From Holothuria scabra (taxonomy: Eukaryota; Echinodermata; Holothuroidea; Aspidochirotida; Holothuriidae), in contig CM074193.1 of the NCBI GenBank assembly GCA_037179385.1, forward strand, positions 37,722,846 through 37,786,845: a stretch of DNA of 64,000 nt, in the 5' to 3' direction. The stretch's first letter is position 1; each line of letters begins with the position of its first letter. Positions 37,901 through 52,900 of the stretch are shown in pieces. Position numbers and translations under genes: made by a program. Below the pieces are notes generated by a model, which saw only the letters and a list, made by a program, of their open reading frames with translations, had not been told where the DNA came from and did not search any database.

Positions 37901-40900
37901 CCCCCACCCCCTCCCCTTGGAGAGTTCTAAATCTATGCCCAACTTCCTGCCTCCTCCTAGGACAGCCCTACAGAAGACCTTGTGCTGTTGCTGTAATATT
38001 CATATAGGGTTTGGGAAAGAAATTCCTTTACACAATAACAATCTCTCATACATGTATGTTACTTAATAAACCAGTGGGGAGTTGTAACTGTGAATGCATG
38101 TGCTGAGACTGCAACCTAGGAAACAAGTCACATGCCCTATGCATATAGGTTTGAACTCCGTGTGCTTTGAGTTGCTATAGCAGCATTGGCTCATGGGAAA
38201 TCACATACCCCTTCAACCTTTGACCTCTAAAACAAAACAGTAACTCTGAACTGGCATATTAATTAATGTATATGATGCATAATATAGTATTACTGTATCA
38301 CTTAACTTAGAATAAGCAAGCTAATGTAGCATTAAGTCTTACCAATAACAGCATACATATGTAAGGTACTTAAACTCAAAGTATAGAATAATGTGCAAAA
38401 TATGTTTATTGATGCTGGTATGAAGACCAACTCTACAGTACAATGGATGAATTGTTCAAAACATGATGACTTGTGTAACGTAGAGCATTTATGTGGTGAC
38501 AATGACTGAAGACAGAAAAGTGTAAACTACATTATAGTACATACTACAATGATGTGGAACTACACTCTAGTACATACTACAAAGAAGTGTGAACTTCACT
38601 CTAGTACTGTACATACTACGAAGAGGTGTGAACTATACACTCTAGTGCTGTACATACTACAAAGAAGTGTGAACTACACTGAAGAAGTGTGAACTACACT
38701 AGCTGTAGTACATACTGCAATGAAGTGTAAACTACACTATACATACTACAATGAAGTGTGACAGTACTAAGAATCCACCTGATATGCTGGTACAGTAGTT
38801 CAAAGTTTGGTGTACAAAGGATGGAAAGTTTCATGACTGAAAAGGCAAGAGTGACTCTAATTTACCATGTGGGGGGAAAGATGCCATACATCATTTAAAA
38901 CTAAAGGGAGAATCTGATTATCATGTGCAAAAGATAGGATACTAAAAGAATTAAAAGTACTGATAACTCAGAATGATGGTAAGAAAGGAAGGATGATTTG
39001 GCTAATTATTCCCCCCCTCCCAGGCTCCACTTGTTCCCCCTACCTGTAAAACATACCAATTTCCCTTGAACCACGGTGATCTGATAGTGAATAGTCTGAA
39101 CGCAGTACACATCTGATTGAGAAGTTACAGTGCTTAGATGGAGTTTTACCGCCCAATTTCCAACCAATTGGTTGAAGTCAAGCTGGCTTCAGCCTTTTTT
39201 CCAGTTGTGGCTCACTGGCTTGTTTTCCCTACTCCATCTCTTATGCGGAGCTTCATGCACAAGGGCAGTAGGTTCCATGTATAGAGTCTTTCGTATGTCT
39301 CCACCTGGGAATAGCACCCAGGCCTTCCACATCAGATAAAGCAATCCAATTGGCATTTTGTCTTTTCCTCCTGATGCAAAACAGGTCATATCTTCATCTT
39401 TAAATGAATTAAAAGGGTAGAACCCTGACAGCCACCCCAAACCCCAGCAATCTATTTTCAATTCCAAGATCTTCTCTTTGCTTGAATGTCATTTTCATAA
39501 GCAAGAGATATTCTCTAGAGAGGGAATCTAAGCAACAAAGCTTTGTGAGAACAGCCAACCCTCCCTAGTCAACTTTATCTTCAGTGCTGCCTGTAACAAA
39601 CCAATTCCTTCAAAGTACAATAGATAATTATGCAGCAATCTGAACTCCACTCTTCTCCTTCCTGAACCACAGGTAAATTAAATAACAGTAATAACAGCAA
39701 ACTTTTTCGCCCAAACTTTACATTCCAGTTAGTTATTACCCCCATAACAAGAAATAGTTAAAAAGTGATAACCCTGCCTTTTTAACTCCATGTTGTGTGT
39801 ATTCCTCACATAACCCAAGTTCATCCAGAAAAACTGGTTATTAGCACAATGATTTCAATCTTTAAGAGAGGCATGCAGATATTTGGCCCTGAAAAGTACC
39901 TAAAATTTTCTAGTGCTCACTTTCTAGTGAATTTTATACCCCTCTCCCAACCCCTTCCTCAAACTTAGAGAGGCTTCCAAATATTGCAAAAAGAACATGA
40001 ACTAGGTAAAGAAAATGATGGTGACAAGAAATAGATGAAATAATGGCATTTGTGTGAACTATATGCCAAGGAATTAAACATACACCAACAAATGGCACAC
40101 AGAGAGAGCGATGACTTTGGTGCATCTCCCACCTCCATAATGTAAGTGCTACCATGACCCTTTCCACCCAATGGTTGCATGGAATGTTTTGATGATCCAA
40201 GCTAGGCAAGAATTTTACCTTTTTGAAGTCATCCTTCTGGATTCTAGCCAAGGCACCACTCGTCTCCCTCCTTGAGAAGGACAAAGTGGAAGATACTCCT
40301 GCTGAACCGTCTGGCTTCCTGGTGTCAGATGGCAAAGTGTTTGACCTATTGACTTGAATTGTATGTGACATACTGTCAGTGACATCAATGTGGACATCAA
40401 CGTCCACCTCGGTCTGAGTGCCCTGATGGCCCTCACTCATCTCAGTCAAAGGTGTTGCAACTTCCATCTCTGCAGGTTCCTCAGGAGTCACTACCTCTAC
40501 AGAAATGTCACCGGCAACATTTTCATCTACTTCACCAGCCCCTTCATCTTCAGGGTGAGTGGCTTTTTCTTCAGGGTAATTTACCACCACCATTTCTGGA
40601 TCTTCAGAGTAATTTATAACCACCATGTCAGAGTCTTCTGGATCCTCTACTTGGGTCAACTGTTCCATCATCAGTTCATGTGCATTAATTTGTTTGATAT
40701 CTGCTATCACTTCATCTGTCACTTCTTCCATCTGAATGCTCCCTTCCCTTATATTCTTGATGCCTGTCTCACCCTTTGGTACATCCTCTTCCCTCTCCTG
40801 AAATACAACATGAGCCTCTTGATCAATATCTTTAACCTCCTCCTCCTCTTCTCCCTCCTTATCTCCCCCCTCCTTCTCTTCCCTCTCCTTCCCCTCCTCC

Positions 40901-43900
40901 TCATCCACCACCTCCTCCTCATCCACCACCACCTCCTCTTCTGCCTCATCCACCACCTTCTCTGCCTCATCCACCACCTTCTCTGCCTCATCCACCACCT
41001 TCTCTGCTTCATCCACCACCTTCTCTGCCTCATCCACCACCTGCTCCAGCTCCTCTACTGCCTCTTCCACTTCCTCCTCATCATCATCATCAACCTCCTC
41101 TTCCTCCTTATCTTCCTTCACTTCATCCTCCTCTGTTGCAACCTCATCAAATTCCTCATCAACCTCATTCCCTTCCCCTGTTGCTGGTACATGTTCAGGC
41201 TCCTGTTCATCTACAACTGAACCCTCCCCTGTCTCATCTTGGGGCACATGGTCATCCTCTAGCACCCCCATCTGCACTGGGTTAATGTCCTTCTCTTCCA
41301 ATACCTCCTCTTCCTCTGACTGTTGGCAGATCAAAATTTCTTGTAAATTCGGTTTTGCCATGACTTTTACAGAGAAAGTAGGTGCAGTTTCTGACAAGGT
41401 GATGGTTAAATGGTGCAGCAGAGTTAATGGTGGCACAAGGATGAACCAGCTGACAAAAAGCACAGGGTCTGCGGGTGGCTTAGCTTTCTTTGAGATGGAT
41501 AAAATGAAACTTACTTGCTAGAAGTCACAACTTCTCTCTAGACGAAGGAAAGATTCTTATGGATGGGTTATTGTATGCATGCAAAACCAATGAGCAAAAA
41601 TGTTAGTGATTCCTTCACGCTATTGCAGCAGTTAAACATTGAAAGCAAAACTAAAGTAAATAACAAGATCCGTGAACAACCACAACACCAAACATGTTCC
41701 AGGTTTGGTCATTACTTGAAATGAAGAAAAGAGTGTAACAAACACATCACCACTGTTGTTTAACCCCCACATGTTATCCCAGTACAGAGATCAATAAATA
41801 ATTTGGAAAATTATTCAAATCTTCCCTTTATGCAATCTAAGTTTCTTTTCCCAATTTCATGTTTGTAACACTGGTATAAAGCTCTCCACTTAGAAATCCT
41901 GCACAGAATCACAAGTTTAACAAAACTGGGGTACAGAAGTAGTTTAAGTCTTCCTTCTCATACTGCCTTCAAATTTTGAGCTCACAGCCACAAACAACTT
42001 GGACTAAAATAGCACACTTTTTTCCTAAAGTACAACCACAGTCACCTTACAGTTAATGTTTCCTCGAGGATCAAATTAAATGTCCTGTATTTTCCTCAGA
42101 ACAATGTATATGCCATCTCATAACACATCCTGCTTCGAATATGCCTTCCGAAGGTGCACAGCACAGAAACAATTTTACTCTTACAAGAAAGCATTAAAGT
42201 AACAACCAGTACATATCTTTTATCCTATAAAGGATGCTATATTTAATACAACAGCCTTGCCTTGAATGATCTGGCTATGCATACTGTATCTGCATGAAAT
42301 CATCACTCATCCATGATGCGCCTTCTCAAATATCAAGATAAGAAACTACAGTAGGACGAAAGCAGACGCCAAATGGAAAAGACAAACAAACAAAAGTTCG
42401 ACAAATGATACCATCATATGTCCAGCCAGCACAAACATAAAAATTCTTTAAGTAAATCCCATACCAAGACATGGTATATCGTTAAGAGGGTTGTGAAATA
42501 TATGTGTGCAACAGATGACTATTTGTTGTAATATACTTTTGGAACAACTAATGGATTTGGCCCTTTCCACAAATGGATTGGACCAGAAACTAAAATAAAG
42601 GGGAGACATGTGACCATTAGAATAAGTTCCTCCCCTTACACAACTTATGGTTGTCTTGCAATAATCACTAGTCTAATGGGCAGCTATAAAATACCGAGAA
42701 TAATTCTTTTTCACTTTGTGTAACTTTTTCTCATATCAGATCAAAAAAAAATTTAACCTTCTATTCCAGAAATAATCTCTCAAAATTATCTTCACAATGA
42801 GAAATACTGCTTATGATGCATTCAAACATACACAAAATATGATGACACTAGCCCCAAAACTTGTAATGAACTGTTATAACCTTAAATTTCTCTTCTATAA
42901 CTACATTACTTCTCTTTCCATTGCCCCATCTAATTCTACAAAGTGTCCCATTCAAAGAAAATTTGCTCCTGCCACAAAATGAGGAGTCATGTATGCTTGT
43001 TTAACAATGTCACATAACTACATTTCACATAACCTTAACCTCTTCTTTCCTTAACACAGACTGTAAAAATGTTAAAAAATACAGCACAAAAGTCAAACTT
43101 CAGGAGAAAAAATTGTCCTGACTTTAAACAAAGAATAAGACCAGGTAAATGCATGAAAATGAATGTGATCTGAAGAAAAGATGCTGTGACACAAGATTTT
43201 GCAGCATTTCTTGAAAACATTAGATCATTAGATGCTTATAAATTGATGGTAATTTTTTTTAATAGCACTGTGAATAAAAATTCAATAAATCCTATTTCTT
43301 TCTAGGAATGAAATAAAGCTTTGGGTTGATACCAATATACCCTGAAAATTGCTTCAATTTTCCTGCACCCTTTACATACCCACCAGCATTTAAGTTGTAC
43401 AGTAGGGGGGGGGGCTTTGCTTCAAAAGAATTTCCCAAGAACTGTGACATGTTGTCACAATGACAACTGGATTTATTTGGACCACAGTTGTAGAGACCAT
43501 TTGATAAGCTTCAAAATGATGATACCTGAGCCAATTGCATAGGGCACTCATAACAAATCTTTCTTAGTTTTCAGAAATTTGACATTCCACAATACCCAAT
43601 TCTGAGGAAGTTAGCATTTTAAGTCACTGTTTTGTACATCAAATATGGAATGATAGTCATAACAAATATATTTTCTAAATTTTTCAACAAGTTTCCAATT
43701 TGTCCTGTACAGATTACTCAAAAAGTAACCATCATAGGATAAAAATATGCAAAACAGAAAACTTCCAAAATTTTCCCACATTTTTTCAATTCAACTGCAA
43801 TTTTCTCAAAACTATATTTTGTGACATGCTCCCGATTTTGGTAGAATGGGTCACAGTTTGGTATGACTTCCCCCCACGGTCCCCTCTGTCCTAAAAGCTA

Positions 43901-46900
43901 TGTTGTCCCCCTTCACCACACTGTCTGCATGGCTACAAACTTGACATTCATATACAAAACACCAAACAGTCTGTGCATGTAGCTATGCTACTCATCCCCT
44001 CCCCCCTCATGTCCAATTAGTTTCTGTTTTACAGATTTTCATGCATGATATGGGTTTGTATTCCATATGGTTGGGCTTGAAGAAAGACAAGCTTTGGCTG
44101 ACAAAAAAGGAAAATGGACAAAACTGTCATTTCTCATGAATGAGCATTCGTCTCATAGTGACATGCCACAGAATACCCAAACCCCTGACTCAAACTCCCT
44201 GGTTTGGGGACCTGATACTCACATCTTATCTACATTATGTAGCCCTACTTACCTGGGGGATTCCTTTTGCATGTCTGCAGCATGACAGGGGAGCTATGTA
44301 AGAAACCAAAAGGGTTCCCCCTTATTCTTACTTGCCATCTGAAAGTTTCCTTTCTAGCCATCCTGTCACACTGCAGACTTGCCAAAGGACTACTGCAGGT
44401 TAAGGTTACAAAACATAAATAACAGGTGAGGAGGGGCAATGTAGATTGAGTCTGTGATGGTCAAATGACAATCAAATAAGTTTATAAAGGACCTCATCTT
44501 GTAAGCTCAGATACCACAATGTCATGTTGTGTGATAAGGAACCAACCAATGAGAACAAAAAGACATTTCCATGACAATGAAAAAAGAATATTCATGCTTA
44601 TTCAGGCCATTTGCCTCTGAAAGAAACAAGATCCTTTCCTGAAAAAACATTCAAATTTATGAAGCAAAGCAGGTGATGAAGTGTACTTGCCGAAATCTGA
44701 ATAAAATCATATTCTACAAAAGAAAAAAAATCTACTGAAATGTTTCCTCGGGCATTACGAAAATGGTCCGTTGATATGCTACTCTAAACACATTCACAAA
44801 CCAACTTGTTCTCCCAACCACCTTCTCAACACAATTTTCCTAAATATGTTTGTGCTTACTTGAGGACATCACAAGAAACTTTTCATTGCTCTGAAAAAGG
44901 AGACTGAAGTAGCAAAAACAATGAACATGTGGCTAGCTACTCAAATTTGAAGAGTTAGAATGGCTGCTGGTCTAGGAAGTAGCGAGTCAAGCCCATAAGG
45001 GAAAAGGGCAACCTCTTCCATTCCCTCCCCCCCCCCCCCCCCCCAAGGCTATGGTGACAATTTGCCAGAGCTGATTTACTACACAGGGATTGTAAATAAA
45101 AAATATTGTAAAAGCTGTTATTTTGGTCTCATTAATATTTGCGGGTAAGAACAAAATGTAAATGTGTGTGTGGACCCAAAAAGGCCTCATAGAACTTTTT
45201 ACGAAGTAATTTTTCAAGGAGGGTGAGCCCCTGCATAAAAGAAATCCCAAAAGGCTGTGTTTTGGTTAACAATAGATAGAATATATCTGAGCATATGACT
45301 GTTAAAAGTCCTTTTTGTTAGAGGTAAGGTGATGGACATTGTGAAATCAACATATCTATATGTTATGTAGGCATAAGACAATCATTTGTGTGTATTAGTG
45401 AGATGGGCAATGTTACATTGGGGTAAGGGAGGGATGTAACAACCGATAATGTAGTAATCAACAGATTACGTATTGCTAAAAGGCAATGAAGTGAAAATGG
45501 ACCATTTAATTTTAACTACATTATCTCAAATGGTAATATCAAAGTTAATTTTTTCATTTACATTATCAGGGACTGTGGAGCAAATTTGAAGTGGGGACTA
45601 ATCACCAAAAAGGCCCAATATGTTTAATAATATAATAGCAATGTGAGACAACCCAAAATCATACCCTATCAAAAGTGGGGGCTAAACCTGTAGCCCCCCC
45701 ACCCCCATCTTCATGGTCCCTGATTATCTGTTACAAAAGTTAATACATTAACATACAGTTTTAGTTTTCACTACTGAACATTATCAGTTAGGGATACACT
45801 ATTGGTAAATATTACTACACGATAGACCATAATATTGTATCGGTTTGTTACTAAATTATCAGTTGTAACAAGGGGTAGGAAAGGCAGAGACTGAGCATTC
45901 CTGTAAGTCAGGTGATCTTCTTTAACGGTTACGGAGATAAAATGACAGCCGACAATCAAAAACTGGCTGCTTTGTAATGAGTGCAACCTTGCTACCTGTG
46001 TCACATTAATGTACCAGTGCACATGAAGCACTTATGCATGTTCACCAATTCCCCAGCAGTTTAGCACCCTTTGTGATGTGCGTCATAGCATTGCAAGAAC
46101 ATGAATGGTCCCTTCAATGAAAGCATATATGCAATTCCTCTTGGGGGAGTGGGGAGTGGGGAATGGGGAGGGGCGTGGGGATTGGGGAATGGGGAATGGG
46201 GAGGAGAGTGAAGAATGGGGAGAGGGAAGGTGGGGGAGGAGGGGGAGTCCTCAATTTTAACCATACAATTTGGCTAAGAAACAGCCTGTTTTCATTCAGT
46301 TGCATTCATGAGAAAAACCAGGACCAAGTGTAACATGCTTGATGAGGCCCCACTGTTCTTATTGGCATGACACCATCCCATGAGCCATGTGCCCACACTG
46401 TAGCTCAAATGGCATATTACTTTATATTAAAGAGTGCTGCTATACTTTCCTCATCAAACAGGTAAACATATTTTCTGCGTTTTGCACCCTGAAAAGTAAA
46501 AAAGATAGTCACCGATTTCAAGCCTAATTATTATCCCATACATTCTCACAACCAATAAGGACACTTCTGGGGTACAATAATTGTTGAGTATTAAAAACTT
46601 TGATAGAATTTAAATATAATGCTATCAAAATTTAAGGGATTAAGTATTTTAATCTTTTCTTTAGTAAGAGATGGTACTGTAACCGTAAACCAAGTGTTGC
46701 TCTGTTCTCTACAAACTATCATATATATTAAATCTGTTGGAATTACTTATTCTGTCTTACATTCATTCTCTATTCAATTTGAATCTTTAAAGAAATGCTT
46801 TCAAAATAAAAGTTAAACTCATTGCTGACATGATTTTCAGTTTTTCCAACCAATAGGTTGGGAACTGGGCCGTAAAACTCTAACTATTTACCACTAACTC

Positions 46901-49900
46901 ATGAAAGAATCTTTCATAATAACCCAAGCAGGTACTTCCAATAAATTTCACATTTAAGGAGAGAAAATGTTGTCACATGACTCTCAACAGCCAATCAAAA
47001 AATAGGAAAGTCTACTACACTACTTTAAGGTGAGGTGACTGCCCTTTAAGTCACCTCCACCTACCTAACTGGGCAATGACTGCATTGGATTTAAGTGATT
47101 TGTTGGAGTTCAAAACCTTACCTTCTACCCTTCTGTTTAAATCTAGTAAGTGACCTTTTTTTTTAAGCTGTAAATCACTGGATTGAAGGATTCTTTCCCT
47201 AATTCATTGGGAAAGACTGGAGACCAATATCCCACTATAGCAAAATAGAGTGACCTTGCCAATACCTTGACTCCACTCAAAAAAATAGTTGTTGTTGGGT
47301 TGAATTTCTTCACACAAAAGTGAAACTTAGCCACAACTCTAAGACTCAAAACAATGTAAATAATCTAAAATAAGAAGGAATTAAACAGAGGAAAAGTTAC
47401 AGGGCTGTATGTCTTAAAAGTATTCCATTGGTCTTCAGCCAATGTATCCTATATAATTACCACTGAAGCTCAATGTAGTCGACAGGCTATTTGCATATAA
47501 AGAAACATACTAGTAAAGCCCACCACCAGCCATTGTTATCCCTCATAAAAGATGCTGGTAGAAGCTGTCAGCTTCTGCTAGAAATAAAAATTTATATAGT
47601 CTGAAGTTATCGAATTCAAGTAAAGAGCTGGCATTTAGGAGCCTGTTAAAAGAGCTGGCAGTTTTAGAAGGGCCCCCTCTATAAAGATAATCAAAACAAA
47701 TGCCATTAAAGGCATATTCTGGAGACAAAATTTGTTAACTTTAAAATAAGCAGAAAAATTTTCTCTTTCATGAAGGTGAAAACTGCATTCCAATAGCTTA
47801 TGGCATTCAGAAGATACAAATTTTTAAAGTGTTGCAAATTTTTCTTGGGATTTGATGCATCATGGGAAATCTGTGATGTCATTGTGGCACATTAATTTGA
47901 CATTGCATTCAATTTATTTATAATTATGATGCTCCTGCAAGCAATATTAAGCAACATCGTTGGTTTTGCCGTATATATGGTAAAGGGTAATGCTAGATCA
48001 ACAGGAAAAGATAATAAAAAATTCCAACAGTATCAAATTTCAAGGACAAACAGGATGTTCAATTATAAAGAAAACAAAAAAGAATTTGAAGCAATGTGCC
48101 CACATTACATAACTTTTTGTGGCTTTGTTGAAAAGCAGAGGTATTTTTAAACAAAAATAACACATCTTTAAAGTGAAATATCTTGAGTTAGGAAAATGGC
48201 AATTTGATAGGGTTTGAAGAACATGGTGTGGAATATTTTTGTTTTTCTTACAAGATGGAGGCGAAAAGCCACCAGAACATGCCTTTAGAACAAATTCTCT
48301 CTATTGTTATTTAGAGGTCATCACAAGCTTCCACGGTTTACTTGTATTTTTCATTCCTACTTTTAGTTTATCAGTTCCTGGCATCAAAGTTACCCAAATA
48401 ACAAGTTTTCCTCAAGAGGAGGGAATTTAGACCAGAGTACAAACTTGTTCCAGAATTCATGAAGGTGCAACAAGATTTGGCATCAAGTTTGGTTAAAAGG
48501 TACAACCTGCACGATGTCACACAAGACAGTAGTAATGGAAGGAAAATCAGTTCTTGAAAATAATTATTTCTGATAACTGGATCATGACAATTGTCTATGT
48601 TGATGGTGTAGCTTTATTTAATTCATGAAGAGTTAATACTAGTTAATCCTTCATGCCTGAATGAATGAGCTCAAGGTGTATTAAGTCTAACCCACACATG
48701 AACCTTCACAATTTTATTTATGCAAATGTGGGACAAAACCAGCTCTTTCATAGACCTTGTATATATGACGTCACAGAGCTGAAAGTAAGCCCTCCTTTGG
48801 GGGGCAAAACAAACCAACACAGAAAAATGGAGACAGCTGAATTGTCAACCAGTCGAATACATGCTTAGTCTGCTACACGTGCAGGGTGAATTCTTATGCA
48901 TGTAGCCATGTGTTCTATTGTTTTGCCCCCAAGGATGAGATCAGTGTGTTGTCAATGCACAAGGTCTATAGAATAAAAAAAAAAGACAAAATATGTTAAG
49001 AAAAGAAGAAAATGATGAAGAACAAAGCGCTATCAGCTGTCAATGGTTTAGCATAAGTGTTTAGTCTCCGACAGAGAAGGATCTTGATTAGTGTGAGATT
49101 GCCACATAAAATGACCAACGCTGTTTGGTTGGATTATGTTTTTGCAGTTTCACAAACATGAAATAAAAAAGTGCATTAGCAAATTTGTAACATGGTAAAC
49201 TCTTTGCAATCATTTCCAGCATTGTGAAATTAAAAATGGAATGCTGTAGCAATACATTGGAACATAATTACATGTTGATATCATGAAACAACAATTCATA
49301 AACATTTATGTGAAATGTGACAACATATTGCAACATGATTATATGTTGTTATCAGTAAATAACCATTCATACACGGTTATTGTAGAATTACACAACTACG
49401 AACACCAATTTTTGTGAAATGAAACAAAATGTTGCAACATGATCTCTCTTAATACAACAAAATGTTGCATGTTGCCAAATAAAAACCATGTGCCAAGTGT
49501 TGGCAGAGCCAAAACATACTCAAAAAACATTATGCATTTAACCCCATTACATCTCTATTGCACCATTCACTTTTGTGTCACATGACTAAGTAAAGATCTG
49601 TTCACTGTACATAGAGTAATATACACTACCACATGACAGGATTTGTCTGCTTGATTTAGATTCGATCTGATAGGTCCTATTCCATTGAAGTAACTTTGTG
49701 CATATTTCCATACAAAAATGAGTTTGTAAATAGTCAATTGGTTGAACTGGATTTTAATTGTCTTGCTCAAACCACCACAGAGATGCCCCCCAACACATCA
49801 GTACAACTACAGCTAATCATGATGCTAGGATCAACTGTGGACAATCTTCTGTTTAGTTAGTAGAAAACAAAGGAAGGAGTTTAAACCAACCAAGGTAGAA

Positions 49901-52900
49901 TCTATCAGTTAGCTGTGCATATTTACTGCACCTGTAAAGATACTTACAGATTCTTTGAGTTTGCCATTCAACATTTGTTCCCACTCATCACCAGCCAGTC
50001 TCGGAGTGGTGTCGATGACAGGTCTGGGGCTAGGTGTAGAGGGAACATAAGATCCATTCTGAAAAGAAGATGAGAAAAATTTAAAACTGGAGGTAATAAC
50101 AGGCAAATGTTGAGTTTTGATTTGTTGACGCTTTAGGCCTCAACTTATTAACTTCTGGTTTAATCTGGTGGTGCCAAGTAATTTCTCCACTAATGGGTCA
50201 CTGGATTAAGTTGTGTTCCCACTTGATCTAGCGAGGTGGATCTTGATCCAAAGAGGTAGATCAAACTCTAGTTGGAATGCAGGTCAACAACACTCTATAC
50301 ACCCATTTTTTTCAATCAACTTGGGTAGATCAGATTGACCTTGCTCAATCACATTTTGCAATGTGAACACAATTGGAAGATGAAGTGAACAAAGATCTCA
50401 AGCTAATGGTTGGTACCATATATACTGTGGGAATGAATGGTGCTATTTAGTGCATAGTATGCTGTCAACTACATGCACGACAGAGCACCATACGTGACGA
50501 AATGGTAAAAGGAAATTGTGTTCATATAGGACGTTGATCAACCAAACTCACTTGAATGGGAATGCATCTCTGGAAATAAATGTTGATATCTTGTTAGATC
50601 AGGACACACCTAGCTGGATCAAATGGGAACACAGCCTTAGCCTCCCAACTCCATTGCTCATGAGGAGTCATGTAATGACCCACGGCAGAAGAAGTTTCCA
50701 TTTTTAAAGTCATTGGTATGACTCATTCAAGGCTTAAATTTGAACTGTATTCTTGATGACACTATTATATGCCTGCTGTGAAGAAATGATGTGAAGTTTT
50801 TTTTCTGACACTTGAGGATTCCATTAAAAATTTTGTTGTTACTTCAAGCCAAAATTAAGGCTGACTGCATGCTCCCTTAACAACATTTGGATGTATTAAT
50901 ATTTAGGCAGAACCAGTGGCAGAGCCCCAGGGAGGTTTTGGGGGTTCAGATCCCCCATGATCCAACCTTGCAATGCAAAAGACACCTAAAATAGCGGTGT
51001 TTTTTCTCTCTTTTCCCTCATGTTGTGCCCTGCACCTCCCCCCCCCCGAGACAATCCTGTCTATGTGCCTATGCAGAACACTGCCATAATCCACAAATTC
51101 TGTGCAGACGAAAACCTCCAAGCTGTGTACCTTGTCTACTTTCAAACATTTATTATCCAAAATAGGCACCCAATGAAGCAAAGTTGAAGGGAGCCCTCTA
51201 TCCAAAGATTCCCACTTGCCCTTCTTCCTTCCAATGATGAATAGTATAAAAAGGCTAATACTCTCACCCCAAACTACAATTTTTGTACATTCCACAGAAA
51301 TTCTTAAGCCTTTACCGTTGTTTGGGTCCTTTAGGAACCATGCGGAGAGCTCGGCTGTCACCCATCTTTACTGTTTCAAGCAAAGCTCGAAGTCAAAACA
51401 GCAAGAGAGACAATAGTTTCAGGTCAAGGGGTCAATGGCCTACGGAAGCCGATGCGGGGCGGACTACATCTGCTTTTCCGCCCACTCCCGAGGCACGCAA
51501 ATATGCCCCGATCAGAGCACAACGGAGAAGAGTTGAAGCTAAAATATCTGCACCACTCGGCTAAAGGTTTACGGGCACACACGGAGAGACAGTGGCATCA
51601 GCTCTGCAGGAAACACACTCCACAGGCTTATTTTAACCCCTACCATTGTTTGGGTCCTTTTGGACCCATGCGGAGAGCTCGGCTGTCACACATCTTTACT
51701 GTTTCATGCCGAGCATGAAACTGCGAGTAGCTACCAGAAAATTCGGCCACGACAGCGAGAGAGACAATAGTTTAAGGTCACTGGGTCAATGGCCTACGGA
51801 AGCCGATGCGGGGCGGGCTACGTCTGCTTTTCCGCCCACTCCCAAGGCACGCAAATATGCCCAGATCAGAGCACAACGGTAAAGGGTTAATTGGCATAGC
51901 TCTTTCAGGGTTCTTAGCCCTTCATGGATTCAAAATTCAAGGACTTTTCAAGACCTCCTACAAACTTTTCAAGTACTATATAGAGCAACTTTCACTCGGA
52001 AATTTCACTGAGATCAATCAAGCGCATGTGCATCTAAACTCATACTTCCAGATATCAGCTGTAATTTGCTTTGATGTTCAAACCATTAAACTGAAAATGG
52101 AAGCAGGGTCATGTACTGCCTAATGCCGGGATGTCTTCAAATACTGTATGCATGAAAAAATCACCATTTACTTGAAAAATTAACGTATAAAAAATCCATC
52201 AACTTTGAAAAAGATAACAATGCATACAGCGTGACCAGTAGATCACTGGTTGCACGCGAAGACCAATTTGTGACAGAGCCTAAATGTTATAATGTTCCGT
52301 TTTGTTAAAATTTCTGTTGAAATATTTTGTTTGCATTTTTTCAATTACGAGTCCCTTTGATTTTTTCTCTTCAGCTAGTATGAATAATGGAAAATACCGA
52401 TTTCATAAAATGAAAATAGCCTCAGACTGTATAGCTAGCTGGTTTTGTACCAGACGTGCCGCATCGTATGTAGCCTGCATGGCAAGCTGATGCAAACACA
52501 AGCCTACGAAGTACTAGTGTGGTGTACAAGTAACATTTGCCTGCCATGCAGGGCATCTCACTAGTGTTCGACAGATTATGCTTTAATCGGTAATACCCAA
52601 TTATTCAATTTAACAATCGGGCCCGATGCCGAGTTATTGATCACCGATTATTGGAAAGAGGGAAGTAACATGTTTGTCACTTTAGTACGTGCCCCTTGCT
52701 TTGTGCATATCGTATTATCATAACCAGTGCATGATGGAAAATATTGGGAATAGTTCTGGATATCATTTTTGTAGGCGAAGTATTTTCGTTTTAAAAGTGG
52801 AGATACAAATCAACCCTTTATACAGTACAATTGTTTGCAGTCGATGTCACATGCCCTTTGATAATTTAGTTCTATTGCCAACATCATGCTCTGTCTAGTT

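Noticed and set aside
40390..41220. 276-codon plus-strand open frame rich in Leu, Ile and His
   Set aside because: It is the antisense shadow of the acidic SYTL exon; GAG/GAT-rich sequence reads as CTC/ATC on the other strand. No domain or splice support.
51216..52123. Series of overlapping plus-strand frames sharing TSAFPPTPEARKYA-like words
   Set aside because: They repeat because two copies of a TTAA-flanked element lie side by side; no transposase or other domain is seen.
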